Assembly (NCBI RefSeq): GCF_037038585.1
Contig: NC_092525.1
Coordinates: 29,104,367 to 29,168,366, forward strand
Length of the DNA: 64,000 nucleotides
Reading direction: 5' to 3'
Source of the DNA: Patagioenas fasciata
Taxonomy: Eukaryota; Chordata; Aves; Columbiformes; Columbidae
Below are positions 38,496-52,925 of the stretch, one piece after another (positions within the stretch are counted from its first letter, which is position 1; every line of letters begins with the position of its first letter). A program made the position numbers and the translations under genes. The notes beneath the pieces were generated by a model. It had not been told where the DNA came from and did no database searches. It worked only from the letters and a program-made list of their open reading frames with translations.

Positions 38496-40594
38496 CACAA
38501 TTTTAACATCAACCCAAGTGTAATCTCCCAATCCTGAAAAAAACTGAGACAAAGTGGTTCTAGTCAACAATACAGAAAAAAGCAAAAGGCAAACTGAGTT
38601 TAAAAAGACACTTAGGTTCCAGAAATTGCTATTTAACATATTCAGATTCATTCTGCAGACATGTGTAAATACCATTTTCATCTCGTTAGGATCAATTAAA
38701 CTGTGTTTTCAAACACAGAACCAACTTCAAAGAAAAACAACAGCTGTGTAAAGGAACTTTTTCTTTTAAGTCTGTGGAATTGATAAGTCCTCAGATTTCC
38801 ACAAAAATAACTAAGAGATTAACTCTTGGTAAATAAAATATAGGATGTGAATTTTGTGAAACACAAAGCAAACCGAAGTTTCAAATGTTAGTTCTCCTCC
38901 AACTGAATTATTCATTGCAAATCATTCTTGTGAATTTACTTCCCTCTCTTATCACAAATTCTCCGGGAATTGACCAGAATTTTATTCAAACATTCATTAC
39001 CTACAAGTCTTTGCTGAATATTTTATGTCAACAAATTTCAGTCCTTGGAATGCTTGTAAAATCTTCACCTCGGTACCACACTACTTCATTATTTCTTGAA
39101 TGTTTGGCCAACTTCATTATATAACAATGTTTCTGCTGCTCTGATTGCATTACTAAAATGGTTTAAACAAGAGAGTAACAATGAACACTGAACAGCACAT
39201 GATGAAGCATCAGAGCAGATTTTTAGACAAAAAAAATTCAAGCAAGTATTTAAGGCATACATGTAAGAGTGGAACACTGATATGTTTAAATTTCATCACT
39301 GCCTCACTTGAGAGTCATTTGCTATTCTTATGTCTGTCTACTTCTTTACCTCTGACTTGTTAATGGTCTTGAAGCTGTATTTTCAAAAGTGCTTACACAT
39401 CTAAAGCTGAAAACAAGGTCAACAAAGGATTTACACGTGCATATAAATCCCCTGATTTAAAGGTGTTTTTGAAAAGATCATTTTGATGCTTTATCAATAA
39501 CAGCTCTATTGAGCTTATTTGGAGAATTTAGTTAGCTTATGCACAGACAGGATAAACAGTGGCTATGGATCCACTATAGATTCACACACTGCTGAAAAAG
39601 AATGAAATTCTGCATAAACTACAAGCAAAATACAGCAGCTCAGTTCATTGCCTTCGGTTGGACTGGGATTTGACTAGGAGTCAGAAAGAGATGGCACATT
39701 TCTCCTGCTATTTTAAAATCAAATGCTAAAAATAAGTTGAAAGGATAAACTCGGAGAATCTCACTCCATGAGACTCCTTTTGAATATGCAGTAATCTACG
39801 CCTTTGATAGAAAAAATATCAATCTTGATCCTGCTGATAAAAATAAACTGAACTGAACTGCAGTAGGCATCAGTTGAAAAGATTATCTGTTCTTTGTTTC
39901 TCCCAAGGTATTCTTAAATGTAAGACTAATTCTACAGGAAAATAGCATTTATGGTAACTGTTTCTCTGATTAGATGACAGCTGGACTAAAAAGGCATACT
40001 TTACTAAACAAGGCATACAGATAAACATTTCACGTTTGCCCAAGCCTTTGCAGCAACCTGTGCATTAACATATTGTTACATTTCTCTGAAGTTCTAACAA
40101 GCAGTAATTTCATATGAGAATAGTGAGACAAAGGGAACACATTCAAATTTTGCTTTATTTCCTTAAATATAGGTCATCTTTCTAATGTTATGTAACCCCA
40201 TTTGAAAACCTCGGTGACAAGCTCCATAAAACCAGGCACAGTGTCAACCTAGCAGAATAAACATGTGAGTCAGAAAAACAGTCATAGTCTTACACTGCAA
40301 CATTCGAAAATAAAGCTCATAAGCAGCAATTCACATTTTCCAGAAAATACGGACATGCTTTAATTTCATTCTGCTTTGAATTAGCATTGGAATGAAAGTC
40401 TTTAAAATGCATTCTAATATAAATTATTTGTATATAATGTTGGGACCTTATAGCTCAATAACACTGAGAAACTACTGAACTTCATACATAGGCTATACCT
40501 GTGATATCAAACATATACCGCATAAAATTACTAGTATATTAATGACAAGTACTTTTGAATAAAAACCTACGAAAAAGGGATCAAGATTGCACTA

Positions 40595-40610
40595 AAATAT
40601 TTAAATATTT
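40595..40610. repeat. 16-base perfect palindrome
   Basis: AAATATTTAAATATTT is its own reverse complement and also a direct duplication of AAATATTT. It is pure A/T, so it is only mildly improbable in this background. Confidence 0.7.
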
Positions 40611-43600
40611 CAACAATATCGAAATGAAACAAGTTCAAAGCATCTATTTGGACATTTTATGCAACCTCATGACTAGTTTCAGTTTAATAAAACTGTATTT
40701 TCTGAAGATTAGGCTTAAGCTGAGCCAGCATGGAAAGCCAACTCTATCTTTAAAACTTGATCTTTGAAAACTGCCTGCTACCTTCCATCAGACACTGTGT
40801 CTAAGGAAGCGTGGTCCCAATATCCATGCTGGGCCACAGTGGCAATTGGAGAACATCAGTGTTTCATAACAAGGATGGAAAAGGAACATCTGGAACTGAA
40901 TTCCAGGAATATCTGCAATCCAAATACACTGTTGCATTCAAACAATATATTGATGAGGCACTCTACAAAGAGTTCAGAGGAGGAGGACATGAGAGACTAC
41001 TCAACATCAGAAGTGGTTGAAGTGGTATTTGAAAGTAACCAGTAGTACTGGATTAATAGAGTTGCTACTGACACTGACTTTCCAAATGAAATCAGTGTAT
41101 TAAATTACTATTCAGATAATCCAAATATTTTTAAATGACTATTTATTAGAAATGAGTACGATATCAGCACAGGGACACTTATGATCATTAAAAGAATTGC
41201 TGTGTAACAGAGACAACAAAAGGATCTGCTAAGGCAATGTGAAACAGCTGCAATGCTGTGGAAGACAGCAGTGGGATTTGACAAGAATAAAAAAGAAAAA
41301 ATCTTACTTTTTCTACTGTCTTTCAAAGCTGATGTATTTGCATAATTGAAAAAATGTGTCTACATGTGAGTCAAAGAATAGAAATTAAAGTAACTGTCAA
41401 ACGAGAGTGGAATGAAGAACAAAGGGAGGGTAGGAGGATGCAGAAGAAAAGAAATATGAACACTGTAGAAAGCTGCAGAGAATGACAAAGCCTCAAAACA
41501 GCCACTGTGAAGAAAAAAGAAAGCTCTTCAAAGTGATGAAAAATCATAACAAAGACCAAGTTTTACAGCAGAAAAATCACACACCACATACTGAGAGCGT
41601 TAACTCAAGTCATCAGTGTATATCCAAATAGATGTACAAGAAGTTATAATGAATCGAACATTCCTTGTTTCCAGAAAAGGCCGAAAATGCTGTTTCATTG
41701 CCGTCAAATGCTGTACTCCTTACAAACAAATGGGGCTGGTTTTCCTTCTGTTTATAATCATCTACCACTGCAGTTCCCATGGTTATACAAATCACATATG
41801 AGTTTGAATGATAGATGGATGGATACGGATTAACACAAGTTGACAGCATGACTCATGTTCTGAATCCGTAATGCTGTATTGTTTCTCTGAAAGGAGTTTA
41901 ATCACAGGATCTTTTAAACATGGAGAAAAAGAAATTCTAAAGAAAAAAAAAATCATTCTGTAGTTTTTAATGTCCTTATTTATTTCCTCACTGCCATTTA
42001 TCACAGGACCCTGCAGAGATAAAGGAACCAATGGAAAAAAAAATAACGACAAACTGTTGAAAAAATACGGACATTATTAAATACAAAAGAATGGATTATC
42101 CTTACTATTTCTTTGTTCATGTTTACAGGGTCCTGTAATAAATAGCAGTAAAGAATGAAGGGCCTTTAAATGCACACAGACAGAAGTAACATTGGGAAGG
42201 ATAGTTAAGCTTGCTGTGTGACCTTAACTATTAAGCACTGTAGTTTCCCATCCAGTGTAACAGTCTCTGTCAATCAGTTCATCCTCTGTGCAGCTGTACA
42301 TAATCATATTTTCAAAGTTGTGTGACACCTTTTTCATCTAACAATTATTTCTTATAGGTTACTAAACAGATTGTATCTCCAATGCTTAGGGCATTCACAG
42401 CCAATTGACTTTACTTGTCAGAAAAAGTGACTCATCCTTTCCTATTCCTACTTTGCAACAGCATCTGGCTTAATGCACCACACATCTCAAACCAGTAGAT
42501 TACAGTAAGAACAGTATAGTCAACCATGTATATACATAAGTGTTTATTCCTAACATTGGCATAGGATTATCACCTTTTTTCCTTTCAGCATAATTTACTG
42601 TGCTCATCAAACAAATCCATACCAACTCGGGGCAGCACCAGGACAAACACTATCTTCTAACACTCATTTTGTTACTTTCTCAGACACCTCAATTTGTTTA
42701 GACTGATTATTAAATAATGGAAAGGCTTATCTGTAAAAAAATTAATGGGTTTACAGAATAGAAGAATTGCAATGAAGACTACTTGTAAAATAATATCCCC
42801 CAATCTTCAGTACTAATTGGCTACTAACATCGGTCCCACTCCAAATAATCTTGCAGATCTTTGTAACATCATGACCATATTGACTACAAATGAATTCTTC
42901 ATACTTACTAATTAGGATTGCAGCTCAAATGAGCATCAACACTTTGGCAAGGGAATTTTCTTGAGTAAAGAAAAGGGAATTAACCTAGACCCACTCAGGG
43001 TGTTCACCTTTATGGCACCAAAAGGAAGGTCCAGATGACTGCCCTGCATTAGATGCCTGTTTTTACATGGGTTACGTGGGATAAACCCATCCTAAAACCT
43101 GCACATATAAGCACTACCATGTGTGGCTACCAACATAATTACTTTCGTTCGACATGTTGCTAGAGTTTCTTATTAAATTGCCTAAAATAATACTTTTTTT
43201 CAGGCATTGTTTTGTCCCCAGTTGTCACGGTCCATTTGGACCGACTCTTACACCAGTGACCCTCATTAAATTCAGTAACAGATTTACTATTGACTCAAAT
43301 GGGAGCAGAGTTAGACCTGTACAGCACAGATACTATTTTCATCCTTTAATACTTCTTAAAAAAATACACCAGAGAAATAAATGGATTCTTCCTTTTCAGA
43401 CAATGAAAATACATGGGTTTAATTCCTGTTTCAAGTTTGGGCATGTGAACATAAAGCACCATCTTCAGAGCTCTGCATGAAATCAGGGTGCTGCTGCATT
43501 TCTTGCTATCCTGGCTGACAGTGAGATTAACTTTACTTCTGCAACAGCAGGAGGCTGATGCGCTCAGAAGGAAACAAAGAGGGACAGCACATTTGTTTGC

Positions 43601-46240
43601 AGGACAAAATACAAGATTTTTTTACCCTGGACTTCTGAAAAGCAGCTTTTCAACTTTGCTTTTTCAGCAAAGAAAAAAAAAACATCTTCTAGAAACCACA
43701 GGACACTTCATTCCCCTTTTTTAATAGTTAACATACAATATCAGCACATAAAGGCAAGTGAACACAATTTTATAGCTATGATTAAGTTGTTCTTATCAAA
43801 GGACAAACTCAACTTCCACATCTTTCTCATAATCCAGATACCGAAGGTTCAGGCTTCCACAACATGGTTGACTCGTTCATCTTAAATTCACTAAGGCCAC
43901 AGAAGTCATTTTATCTGACACTCTGCTTCCTGCCCTGTAAACACCTGATTTTTTTTTATGGCCATGTGTGGAGATGAACTTTTCTTTATGAAAGACAATG
44001 CACAATAAAAATTGGTCACTAAGGTCTTATCACTTCATTAAGGAAACTACAAATAGTCACTTAAGTATTCACAGTAAAGCTACTTAAGTGTTTACAACAT
44101 GCCTGTTTCACATATATAAATTCGGCCTCCAGTGAGCATCTATCTGCATATAAACATTGTCTGCACAAATAAGTTTTTTTGGTTGATACTCTACAAATCT
44201 GTATTGTAGAAATTTATTCTAGAATCTACTGCTTACTAGTGAACAGTGATCTGGAACCAAGTTATTTTTACAGTCTGTAGAAACAACTGTAGACCTACGG
44301 CACTGCAGACTTATTCCAGTAACTGTGAGGAAAAAACTTGCTCAATTTGAGAAAGGTATTGCAGTTTGATAAGTAATTAGCATTCTATTGTGCATGTGAA
44401 ACTGCACATCATTTGGCCCAACTCTAATATTCACACTGATGGAAATCATGGGTAGTGGTACCAAAGCCAGCAGAATTGCACTAATTTAAAGCCTATGTAA
44501 GTAAAAGAATAAGACCCACCATCTGGAACATGCACTGACCCATTTGTGTATGCTCAGGAGCTCACTGTGTTATCTTGTGACTGTCCCAGGAGCCCCCTTT
44601 TGTAATGTTCAACCTTGCAAGCAGAGAAACTTCTTTAGTTGAAGAACTTAATGGTAAACTAATAAATAATAAAATCTAATAGAATAATACTCTGGAGCAA
44701 AAACTGCTGAGCCTTCAAAACTCTCCTTTTTTATCTGCACTAAAGGCTTTCATTTGCTTCCACTCTGTGCATCCCTAAAAAAGAATAAATGGCAGTAAAA
44801 TGAGGAATAGCTGTTTCCTGAGTTTCAGGTACATTCAGTGGCCATTACAAGGGGAGTGCTCCCCACCACTGATCTCAACACCCCCAAGGACTCTTTCTCA
44901 TCAGGTTCCTCTGACATGGCATACAGCAACAACATCAGATGACAACTCCTGTAGCCTTGAACCTGCAGAATTTTGCTTGTTCCCAGTTTTCACAGAAGCA
45001 GCAGTCAGAGTACTTAAGCAACCCATTCATTATCATGTCTTTGCACACTTGTTATGCCCTGACCCAAAACCATTCCCATGTAGGGCCAAATGAAGCATTA
45101 AGTTCTCTCTCTTGCTACAGTTTGCAAAAGTCATAGTCCCATTCGTAAAGCAAATAAATTTTATATGTAATAGCCAGGCAGGATTCCGCCCCTACTACTC
45201 GACTGCAAGCTTGTTCCAGAACCTAATTTCTCTGATTGTTAGAAACATTCATCCAGTTTCCTATATAAACACATTAATGAATACATTATTTATACCCATT
45301 TGTTCTTCTGACTTGAAGTCCTGCTCTTGTTTTGACTGTGATTCCTTCTGCTGCAAGAGTATAATTAATTTAGTAAGAGATGGGATTTTGCTTCCTGTTT
45401 GCTGAGCATGTTTCAGTTAAACACCGGGAATCCTCTGAGGATCTGTAGGGACTCCCTTATTTACTGCTTGCAATGTCTGCAGTTCTCTGAAATGTCCGAA
45501 TTTCAGCAGCATGAAGCAATATGCTCTGCCAATGCCAGTCCTGGGAATGACACAGCAATTGCAGTTTCTAAACCAGCCTAAGGTTTTTCTCCATATCTAC
45601 TTATATAACAAGTCATATCTTATACTAAACTACCATCTTCAGCTATTAAATTTCTGCCACATCAGACAATCACAAAACTGTACTGAGTTAAATGCAGTTT
45701 ATGCAAATTCGCTGTGATTTTGTTCATCGTATCAGCCCTTTGCATCTGAGCACTGTTAGGCAACTTAATTGACACAGACCTCAGTGCATTAAAGAAAAAT
45801 AACTCATATTTCACATTAATGGATAGCAAATAGGAGTTTTCCACAGCCAGAAATACATTTTTTTCCTTATTAAATCACAACTGATATTTTCTCGGCACAC
45901 TGACAATGTTCGGTGGACAACAGCATTTATAAAACAGGAACGATTAAGAATAAGGACAAATAAAGCAGGGAAAAAACATAATTAAAATCCTTTCCTGCTT
46001 TCTATTTCAAAGGATAACCTAGAGACAACAATCAAATATCATGATACATCTGTAGCCTTTATCTGAGCAAGATTTTCACTTAAATCAACGAAAGACTTTT
46101 CAGCACAGCATGGGTATAGCTTTATGTTTCCAAGCAGCAAAACAGAAGTCTTGAAAATTGAATTGGTTGCTCTGTACTGAAGATTATGCTTGAAAAAGTT
46201 ACCTAAATACATAATTGCATCACTGTTATGCTACTGATAT

Positions 46241-46375
46241 TCACACGTCCAGTACGTCAGGTAGAAGATCATCCACCATCACGGCCTCCTTTCCAGCTCT
46301 GCCCAAGGCCACGGCGACCAGTGGGATTTCCAAGGTGGCCCTTTCTCCTGCCCCGAAGCAAGCGGAGCCTCAGCA
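46241..46375. other. GC/CpG-richer islet
   Basis: About seven CpGs (ACGTCC, ACGTCA, ACGGCC, ACGGCGAC, CCGAAG, GCGGAG) occur in roughly 135 bases flanked by AT-rich DNA. Two open frames (46215-46547 and 46228-46482, +) pass through and are Pro/Arg/Ser-rich, which is what GC-rich DNA encodes by chance. I recognise no family. Confidence 0.3.
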
Positions 46376-46904
46376 ACATTACAGAGAAAGGAACAACCTT
46401 CACACTTCTAAAAAGCCCTCATGTTTTCAACAAAGGACAGGAATTACTTTTTTTACATTCCGAGAAAGGCTGTATAGATTGAATCTGTCTTTTCACTTCC
46501 ATGATGCAAGACTCTCATGTCCTGTTAGTAATATTTGCAGCACATAAGCAATTCCACTGAATTTTGCTCACTTGTTATTAGATTTAGGGTCGAACTCATC
46601 CAAAAACACAATAAATTGACAGGTTTCTTACTTTTTTTCTTTTATCTAGCATTTTCAGTGTTTCTATATAAGTATATATCTATTTATGTTACAGATTTTA
46701 CAAATAATTTGTAACAGCAAAATTCTGACAGTAATATAACAGTGTAGATTTATATAGATTTCCACAGGTTATTATTTTGTGTAAATCAGACAAAGGCTAC
46801 AGAGGAGAAACAGTGGTATTTCCTACCATGGGTACCACAGAATGTTAAAATGTGAAGGTGATTTTTCATTGTCATTTCAACAGACCACTGCTGGTAGGTT
46901 TTAA

Positions 46905-46993
46905 AAACACACACACACACAAATAAACAAAAAACCACACACAACCACCACCACAACAAACAAACAACCCACAACAACCACAAAACAGCAACC
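46905..46993 (+). repeat. AC-rich tract: (AC)n plus CAA/CCA/CAAA units
   Basis: About 85 of the bases are A or C. An (AC)7 core is followed by CAAACAAAC, CCACCACCAC and CAACAACC-like units. The complementary strand reads as a Val/Phe/Cys/Trp-rich frame (46786-47151, −), which is a translation artefact of the repeat. Confidence 0.85.
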
Positions 46994-47055
46994 CTTGAGC
47001 AGGGGTAGGCACTAAGGCTAGGCCCCCAGTTACAGGTCTTAAGGTACAAAACAGC

Positions 47056-47270
47056 TGAAAAGTGGAGAAAAGAGCAGGAGGAAATCAGTTCAGGAAGAGA
47101 AGGACTGAGAGGAAGATGCTTTTGTTCAAACAAAAGGAAGGAACAAGACAAGAAGACGAAATAAAGAGAAAAACTAAAATATTAGAGAGAAAAAAGCATG
47201 AAGAAATGAAATTAAAAAAGACATGGGAGGCAATAAAGAAATAAAAAATATAAACTACTAAAAAACAGGG
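47056..47270 (+). repeat. Purine-rich, T-poor stretch
   Basis: A and G dominate the + strand for about 215 bases (GAGGAAGATG, GGAAGGAAC, AGAAGACG and similar). The frame at 47062-47244 reads as a Lys/Glu-rich coil, but it starts at GTG and its composition simply follows the purine bias. It lies directly beyond the AC-rich tract, so about 350 bases are unusually poor in T on this strand. Confidence 0.6.
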
Positions 47271-49189
47271 AAAAAAAATAGGTAAAAGTGCAATTTAAAA
47301 AATGTTTTATTATACTTCTGGCAGGCACTTTATAATGCTGTAATTTTGGAGGTAATTAGATTTAAGTCTAACATCCACTAACCCACACTCCAAGTGTAGG
47401 GCTGATACAGGAACTAAAAATATGAACTTAAATGAAATAGCTGTTTTGGTGAACTATGCTGGCATGAGTACTAATATCTTACTACAAAGAAATAATACAG
47501 GAATAAATCACCACTCTAGTTAGTCTAACCTGCATATCTACTCCATATTTAAAGCAGTTTGTTGATCCACCTTTCATCATTTCTATTAAAAGCTTATCCG
47601 TAAAGGAAGGCTGACAATAAACACATTTGCTCAAACATCTGTTTTCAAGTAAAAGAGTTAAGTTATACAGACTCTTAGGACAGAGCTTTTGTTGCAACTT
47701 ACACACTATTTTGTGTTTATTACCGTAGCAATATCGGGACATGCCACAAATCACACTAATTCTGAAAAAGCAAGCTCTTTTCCACTTCCCAAGTGAGTTA
47801 GTAACACATAAATGAAGTAACACCAAATACTTGGGGATGAGGACCAAGACCTTTACACGAGCCCACAGTAGCCACAGAAGACAACTCCAGCCCAGCCCAG
47901 TAGTTTTGGTCATTACAGACTCCAATAATTATTACAAACAAATTTGTAGGGAATATTGAAACACAGAACTGATACAGACATAGGTACTCAGCACTTCATG
48001 TGCCTCATCTCACCATTCATCTGCACAAAGTCATTCTTCAAGTGAGTACCTGATGTTTTTTAAATATAAGCAGCTTTGTTCATTTGATCTGTTATTCATT
48101 GTTCCTGATCTTGGATTTATTCAGAGAAATATTGAGCCTAAAAATTTTCATAGGTGGTATTTGATGAGCTGTGAGGCTCACATGAAATATGTTCTGTGCA
48201 TGTGTTATAAACCTGCTTTTTAAAAGCTTGCTGCTGAAAAATGAAACTGAAGTAATAATGTGCAAGTTAGGTGACTAGTCACACATCATGAAAATTCAAA
48301 ACTAGCAGCTCCCAAACAACCTAATCGTGGAAATGTATTGGCTGAGCTGTCTGTCAAGTGCCTATAAATTACAAAGAGATCCTTCGAAATCAATAGCCAT
48401 TTTTAAACAAATGTATTTAAACTAAATTGATATTACAACTATTCTGAGCAGATCAACTATTTCTAACAGTAAGAATACAAATCAACATATGCAAAGTCTA
48501 TCGAAAATCTGACCTCATTCACTTCTGAATCCAGAACCATGCTCTCTCACACATCTGCTTCAGTCAAATGGAAGGTTTACTGCAGCAGCCAAAGCACACT
48601 CTTAGCTTCATTAGGAAGAAGGGAATGACAAAAACGAGAGCTGAAAATCTTCTGCAACAGAGAAACTGAACAGGGGAGTAGAAGGTGGCACCCCAGAGAA
48701 AAGACTTTCTTTTCAAAATAGTATCTTAAACACTTTCCATTATTTAGGCTGATACTGCGTGCGTGGTACATAAAAATATTCTGCAGAGCCATGGTCACTT
48801 AATCCAATTCTCCCATTTGTCCAGGAAGAATTTTGGCACAGCTGTTCTTGGCAATGTCAAGAAAGGAAGAATGGCTACAGCTTGTTATTCACAATACAGC
48901 TAACTATTTTCTCACAGATAGAAAAGAGCCTTTTGACAGAAATGTATTACTCTAAGTTAGCAAGCATAACTTTGAATCCAGTTCTCCAGCGTTCACTGCG
49001 TCAGGAACAAGGCAGCATGCAGCCTTAGACTTGTCTTTGTTCTTGAAAGATAAGAAAGAATAAGGAAGAGTCAACCACCCAGATGAAGGGCTGGCATTTC
49101 AAGACCCCCAAATGACCATTCCCTTTACTGTGTACTCATTGCTAAGACTTTTTTCTCTCCTGCACAAGGCTTATAAAATAATGGTGGGT

Positions 49190-49251
49190 GTTGGTTTTGG
49201 AGTGGCTTGTTGGTTGGTTGGTTGTGCTTTTTTGCTTAGTTGTTTTTTTGA
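49190..49251 (+). repeat. GT-rich tract with (TTGG)n core
   Basis: TTGGTTTTGG and a perfect TTGGTTGGTTGG core lie in a tract almost without A. It is another member of the GT/AC set. Confidence 0.7.
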
Positions 49252-50390
49252 CCCTTCTTTCAGGAACCTCAGTACGAGTAACTGCCTGGTTTGCTAGAGA
49301 ACAGTTTCCATTCCTGACTGTGCCCAGCTGTTTTATCACTAGGAAAGAACTTTTCAGCTTTTTTGTCATTGTAGTAAAAAAATAATGAAACCCATAAGAT
49401 CAATTCAAGCTCAGTTTGGTTCTAGTGCAAAAATGTGCTGCCTCCTTTGATGTCATCTATTCTGCTGTAAGATAACATCTCTTATTGTTGCTTCTAAGTG
49501 TCACCTTTTCCTTATGCATCTTTGTTTCAGAATCTTTTTCTTTAGGTTCAATAAGTTATTTACATGCTTTACTAGCATCATCCAAAAACTTCATATACAG
49601 TTGAATGCACATCAAATCAAATGAAAGCAACAAACTCCAGGTAGCTCATCATTTCTGCTGTTGCAGATGAACAGACTGCAACTGCATCACACAGAGAGCT
49701 GCACTGGACAGAGTAGGACCACCTGAGGGTTAAGCACATCCCACTGGATGTGGCAGACTCAACAGTTACACACTTCTTAGAACATCCTTAATAAAGTAGT
49801 TAGAAAGATTACTTTGCTTTGATTTTTTTTAAGACATTTAAGAAGTCATTTCTACTTGCCTTTCTTCTTGAATATAGCAATTTTTTTTTCTTCATCTCTT
49901 TCAAACCGTTATCTTCAGTAATTTGTCCATTCCCACATAAAAGGGAAGAGGACCTCAATTTGCCTCTACCCTGTCCCAAGAGAGATCACCCACGCAGGAG
50001 GAGCATGCCCACCACATGACCCAACACCACAGCACGTTCACCCTACACAACTCAAAGCTAAATGTTCTTTGCTTCCCCATTTGCTTTTTTAAAACTGCTC
50101 ACACATTGAGCAGTTCCATAAAAATCTGTGTTTACAGATGTCAGAAGCACACAGTTTTCAGTCGAAGCTAGAACACGAGCACAGGGCTTCAAGAAACTTT
50201 GTTCCAAAATTCCATTTTCTGAGTACCACAGACAGCATTTGTTGTCCCCAAAGAATTCAGTTTTAGTTTTAAAAGTGTATTCAGCTATCTACCTTTCTCA
50301 GAAGGGAATCTTCCATCTGACAAATGGTCTTACAAAAAACCTGACATCTCATTTTCTTCCACTGTATTTGCAGGTAGCTACTGCAGTAAA

Positions 50391-50428
50391 AGCACGAAAA
50401 AAACCCCACCAATCACACACACAAATCC
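50391..50428 (+). repeat. AC-rich tract
   Basis: AAAAACCCCACCAATCACAC followed by ACACAAATCCC contains one T per about 18 bases. It is one of the recurring AC tracts. Confidence 0.55.
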
Positions 50429-52925
50429 CTGTTCCTAAAACCAAGTATTTTGGTGCTTGCGAACTTTATCTGGACATTGTTACAAAGCAGAAGTAATCAA
50501 GAGAGCTGTGCTTGAGAAAAAAAAATGGCTTTAGAAGAAAAAAATTTAAAACCTTTCCCTTGCTGAGAAGAGAAAACCAACGGTTGTTGCGGGGAGTGAG
50601 AAACAAGCAGGACCACAGTAAATTACAGGAGAAAAGCTAAGAAGAGATGATCTGCAGGAACTGATCACGTGATCTACAAGTGACTCTAGAAGCTTCATCC
50701 TTTGACTATAAGATCTACTATCTTGCCTCTTCTTGAGGGTGAGCATTCACACCTGGTGACCTCCCTTTTTGATATTTCTAGTATGTTGCTTTTCAATTCA
50801 GAGCCTCTCCTGATGTTTGTCTCCCCTGACACCTTCTTTTCCAAACACAATGTTTCTTACATTTTAATTCTGGTTTCTTTTCAGATTCTCAAGCATTCTT
50901 CAACATAATTGATTTCTGACAATTAATCCCCTAGGGACCAACTAATGCAACCAATGTGCTATTACTTATTAATTTCTTGCTTTAGGCCTTACCTCTTGAG
51001 AGAAAGAATTAAAAAAACTGCTTTCTTAGTAAATGGATCAGATGACATATTAAAAGTAAAAAGAAGTGGAGACCGATGTTGCATGTTGCTGCTATATGTT
51101 GTCCAAAAGATAATTGTTCGCAAAAACTCCCCTGGGACTCCAGTACCCTGAAGCTCTAGATAAGTGTTCAAGTTTCTCATTTCTATGCCTTAGTCTCAAT
51201 TATCTGTAGAACATAACATTTTCCTCCACACCTTTATACCTGTTATTGGTGAGAGATGGGATAATTATATTCCCTAAGAGGAAGTTTATAGCTTGGCAGT
51301 GTTAAAGCAACTTGCCACCTACAGTGACTATTGCTCCTCAGCATGTCCCTGCCCCAGCAGCATGCAGCAGAACAGCGCCACATTCATCCAAAGATGATTT
51401 ATTTTTCCCCAGCAGAACATGGTCTGCATCACATCATAAAATACCTGATTCTTTTGTGTTTCCCATACAACCACAGTATTTTAATATGGGTATGCATTAC
51501 ATTTGTATACCTAAGCATTTTCCAATAGCATCACTACTACTGCAGATACTTTTTCAGGTAGGACAGCGATTTCTTACTGGTAAACCATTCTCCTTCTCAT
51601 GAAGTTACTTGCCTGTATGTTATGTGCCAATCACACACGCTTAGCATAAGCATCACTAGGACTGCTTTAGATCAGATACTGCAGAGTCTGAGAATGCAAT
51701 CAGCTGTTTTATTTCCTTTACAGTTTCTTATTATTCAATTACTTCTAGTTTTTTTAACTCTTTTAAATTAGCTTGTATGGTAGAGGATACACCTTCAGAG
51801 ATGTAAATTACTCAAAAAGGTAAATATAGAAGAGAAAAGGGCAAAAGTATATTAAAGTCTCTCCCATCTGCAGACACTTCTACATTATATTGGTACAGCT
51901 TTATGTGAAACAAAAACTGGTTACTGAAGTCAGACAATATATAACTTGTAAAGGACATTACAGTCTGTCTTAATTAAAATGTTGAGGAAAGGATGTGATG
52001 CCCTTCTTAATACACCGCAAATTAACACAGTAGAGAATGAGCATATGCCTAGTTTTCATACCCATGGAAGATTTTTCTAAACAATTTACCCAGACAAGAA
52101 TTGCAGTTTTCCTTTTATATCATCTGTGGTTTAACTTCAGGATGCATGACTTTGAGATCACTGCCAAATACATCTGGCTTCCACAGAATTTTCAATCAAA
52201 TCAAATTTACATTATAAAGCAGCCTTTGTGCAACATTCTAGGGCACTGAACAAATTCACTTTAAAAATAAACGCAATTGAATATTAATAAGTCAAGCCAA
52301 ACAAATAATTTTGTTCTCTAGTTAGAAATGTGCAGTTCTTATACAAACAAGGATTAGATTTCACAACCAAAGATCACACTAAACAAGAGTATGCAGGCCC
52401 CAGACACAGATGAAATAAATGGCAAAGCAAAAGAGGTGCCCTGGTGAAAAAATAATTTGGCTGCAGCTCATGTAAAATGGGGACAAGCTCTGAGCAGTCA
52501 ATGAATCAGTGTCAATCTGGCTGTTGATCAGTACAGTTGGAAACCTTAATCCAAGATTTTCAGAGAGAGATACCCGATTCAGAAAAGATGAATATTTTAA
52601 GATGGGATACAGGCTCATATTGACTGTTATCATGTTTGAGTTACCATTAAACACCATGCCATCATGTAATTAACATAATTCATGAGAAAAATAGATTTAT
52701 TCATCTCAGGGCTCTGTTAGTCTGGAACCACAACTGTAGGTGTAAGGATTTGCACTGCTCAACACAAATGCAAATATCTGCTGACTTCTATGACCCCAAC
52801 TAATTCATATGCATAGATCTTAACTTTCTTCACAGCTGAAAAATACACATACGGTTATGTGTGTATATACATGCATACATAAACACACAAAGTTTTCTAT
52901 TTGGAAAGACTCTGAAATATTAAGA

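Larger units (their letters stand above)
33719..46240. other. Intergenic, AT-rich; no gene recognised
   Basis: No coding exon or transposon is recognisable. Features inside are a T12 run at 34503-34514, a motif-dense segment at 36001-36265, an (AT)n tract at 38482-38495 and a 16-base palindrome at 40595-40610. The two overlapping open frames at 40764-41045 and 40811-41020 (+) are the most protein-like by eye, with mixed charged and hydrophobic residues. They match no family I know and lack conserved-exon signals. Confidence 0.6.

Noticed and set aside
40764..41045. Two overlapping + frames with protein-like composition, considered as an exon or processed pseudogene
   Set aside because: I recognise no homologue, and no clear acceptor/donor pair or poly(A) remnant is present. 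A translated search would decide; a strong hit to a known protein would reverse this.
46786..47151. Minus-strand frame with a Trp/Cys/Val-rich hydrophobic segment
   Set aside because: The hydrophobic run is a translation of the AC-rich low-complexity tract.
47062..47244. Lys/Glu-rich coiled-coil-like frame
   Set aside because: It starts at GTG and its composition is dictated by the purine-rich DNA; there is no independent coding evidence.
47482..47925. 147-codon minus-strand Cys/Leu-rich frame
   Set aside because: It is the longest desert frame on the minus strand, but it is within chance expectation and has no known motif or neighbouring signals.
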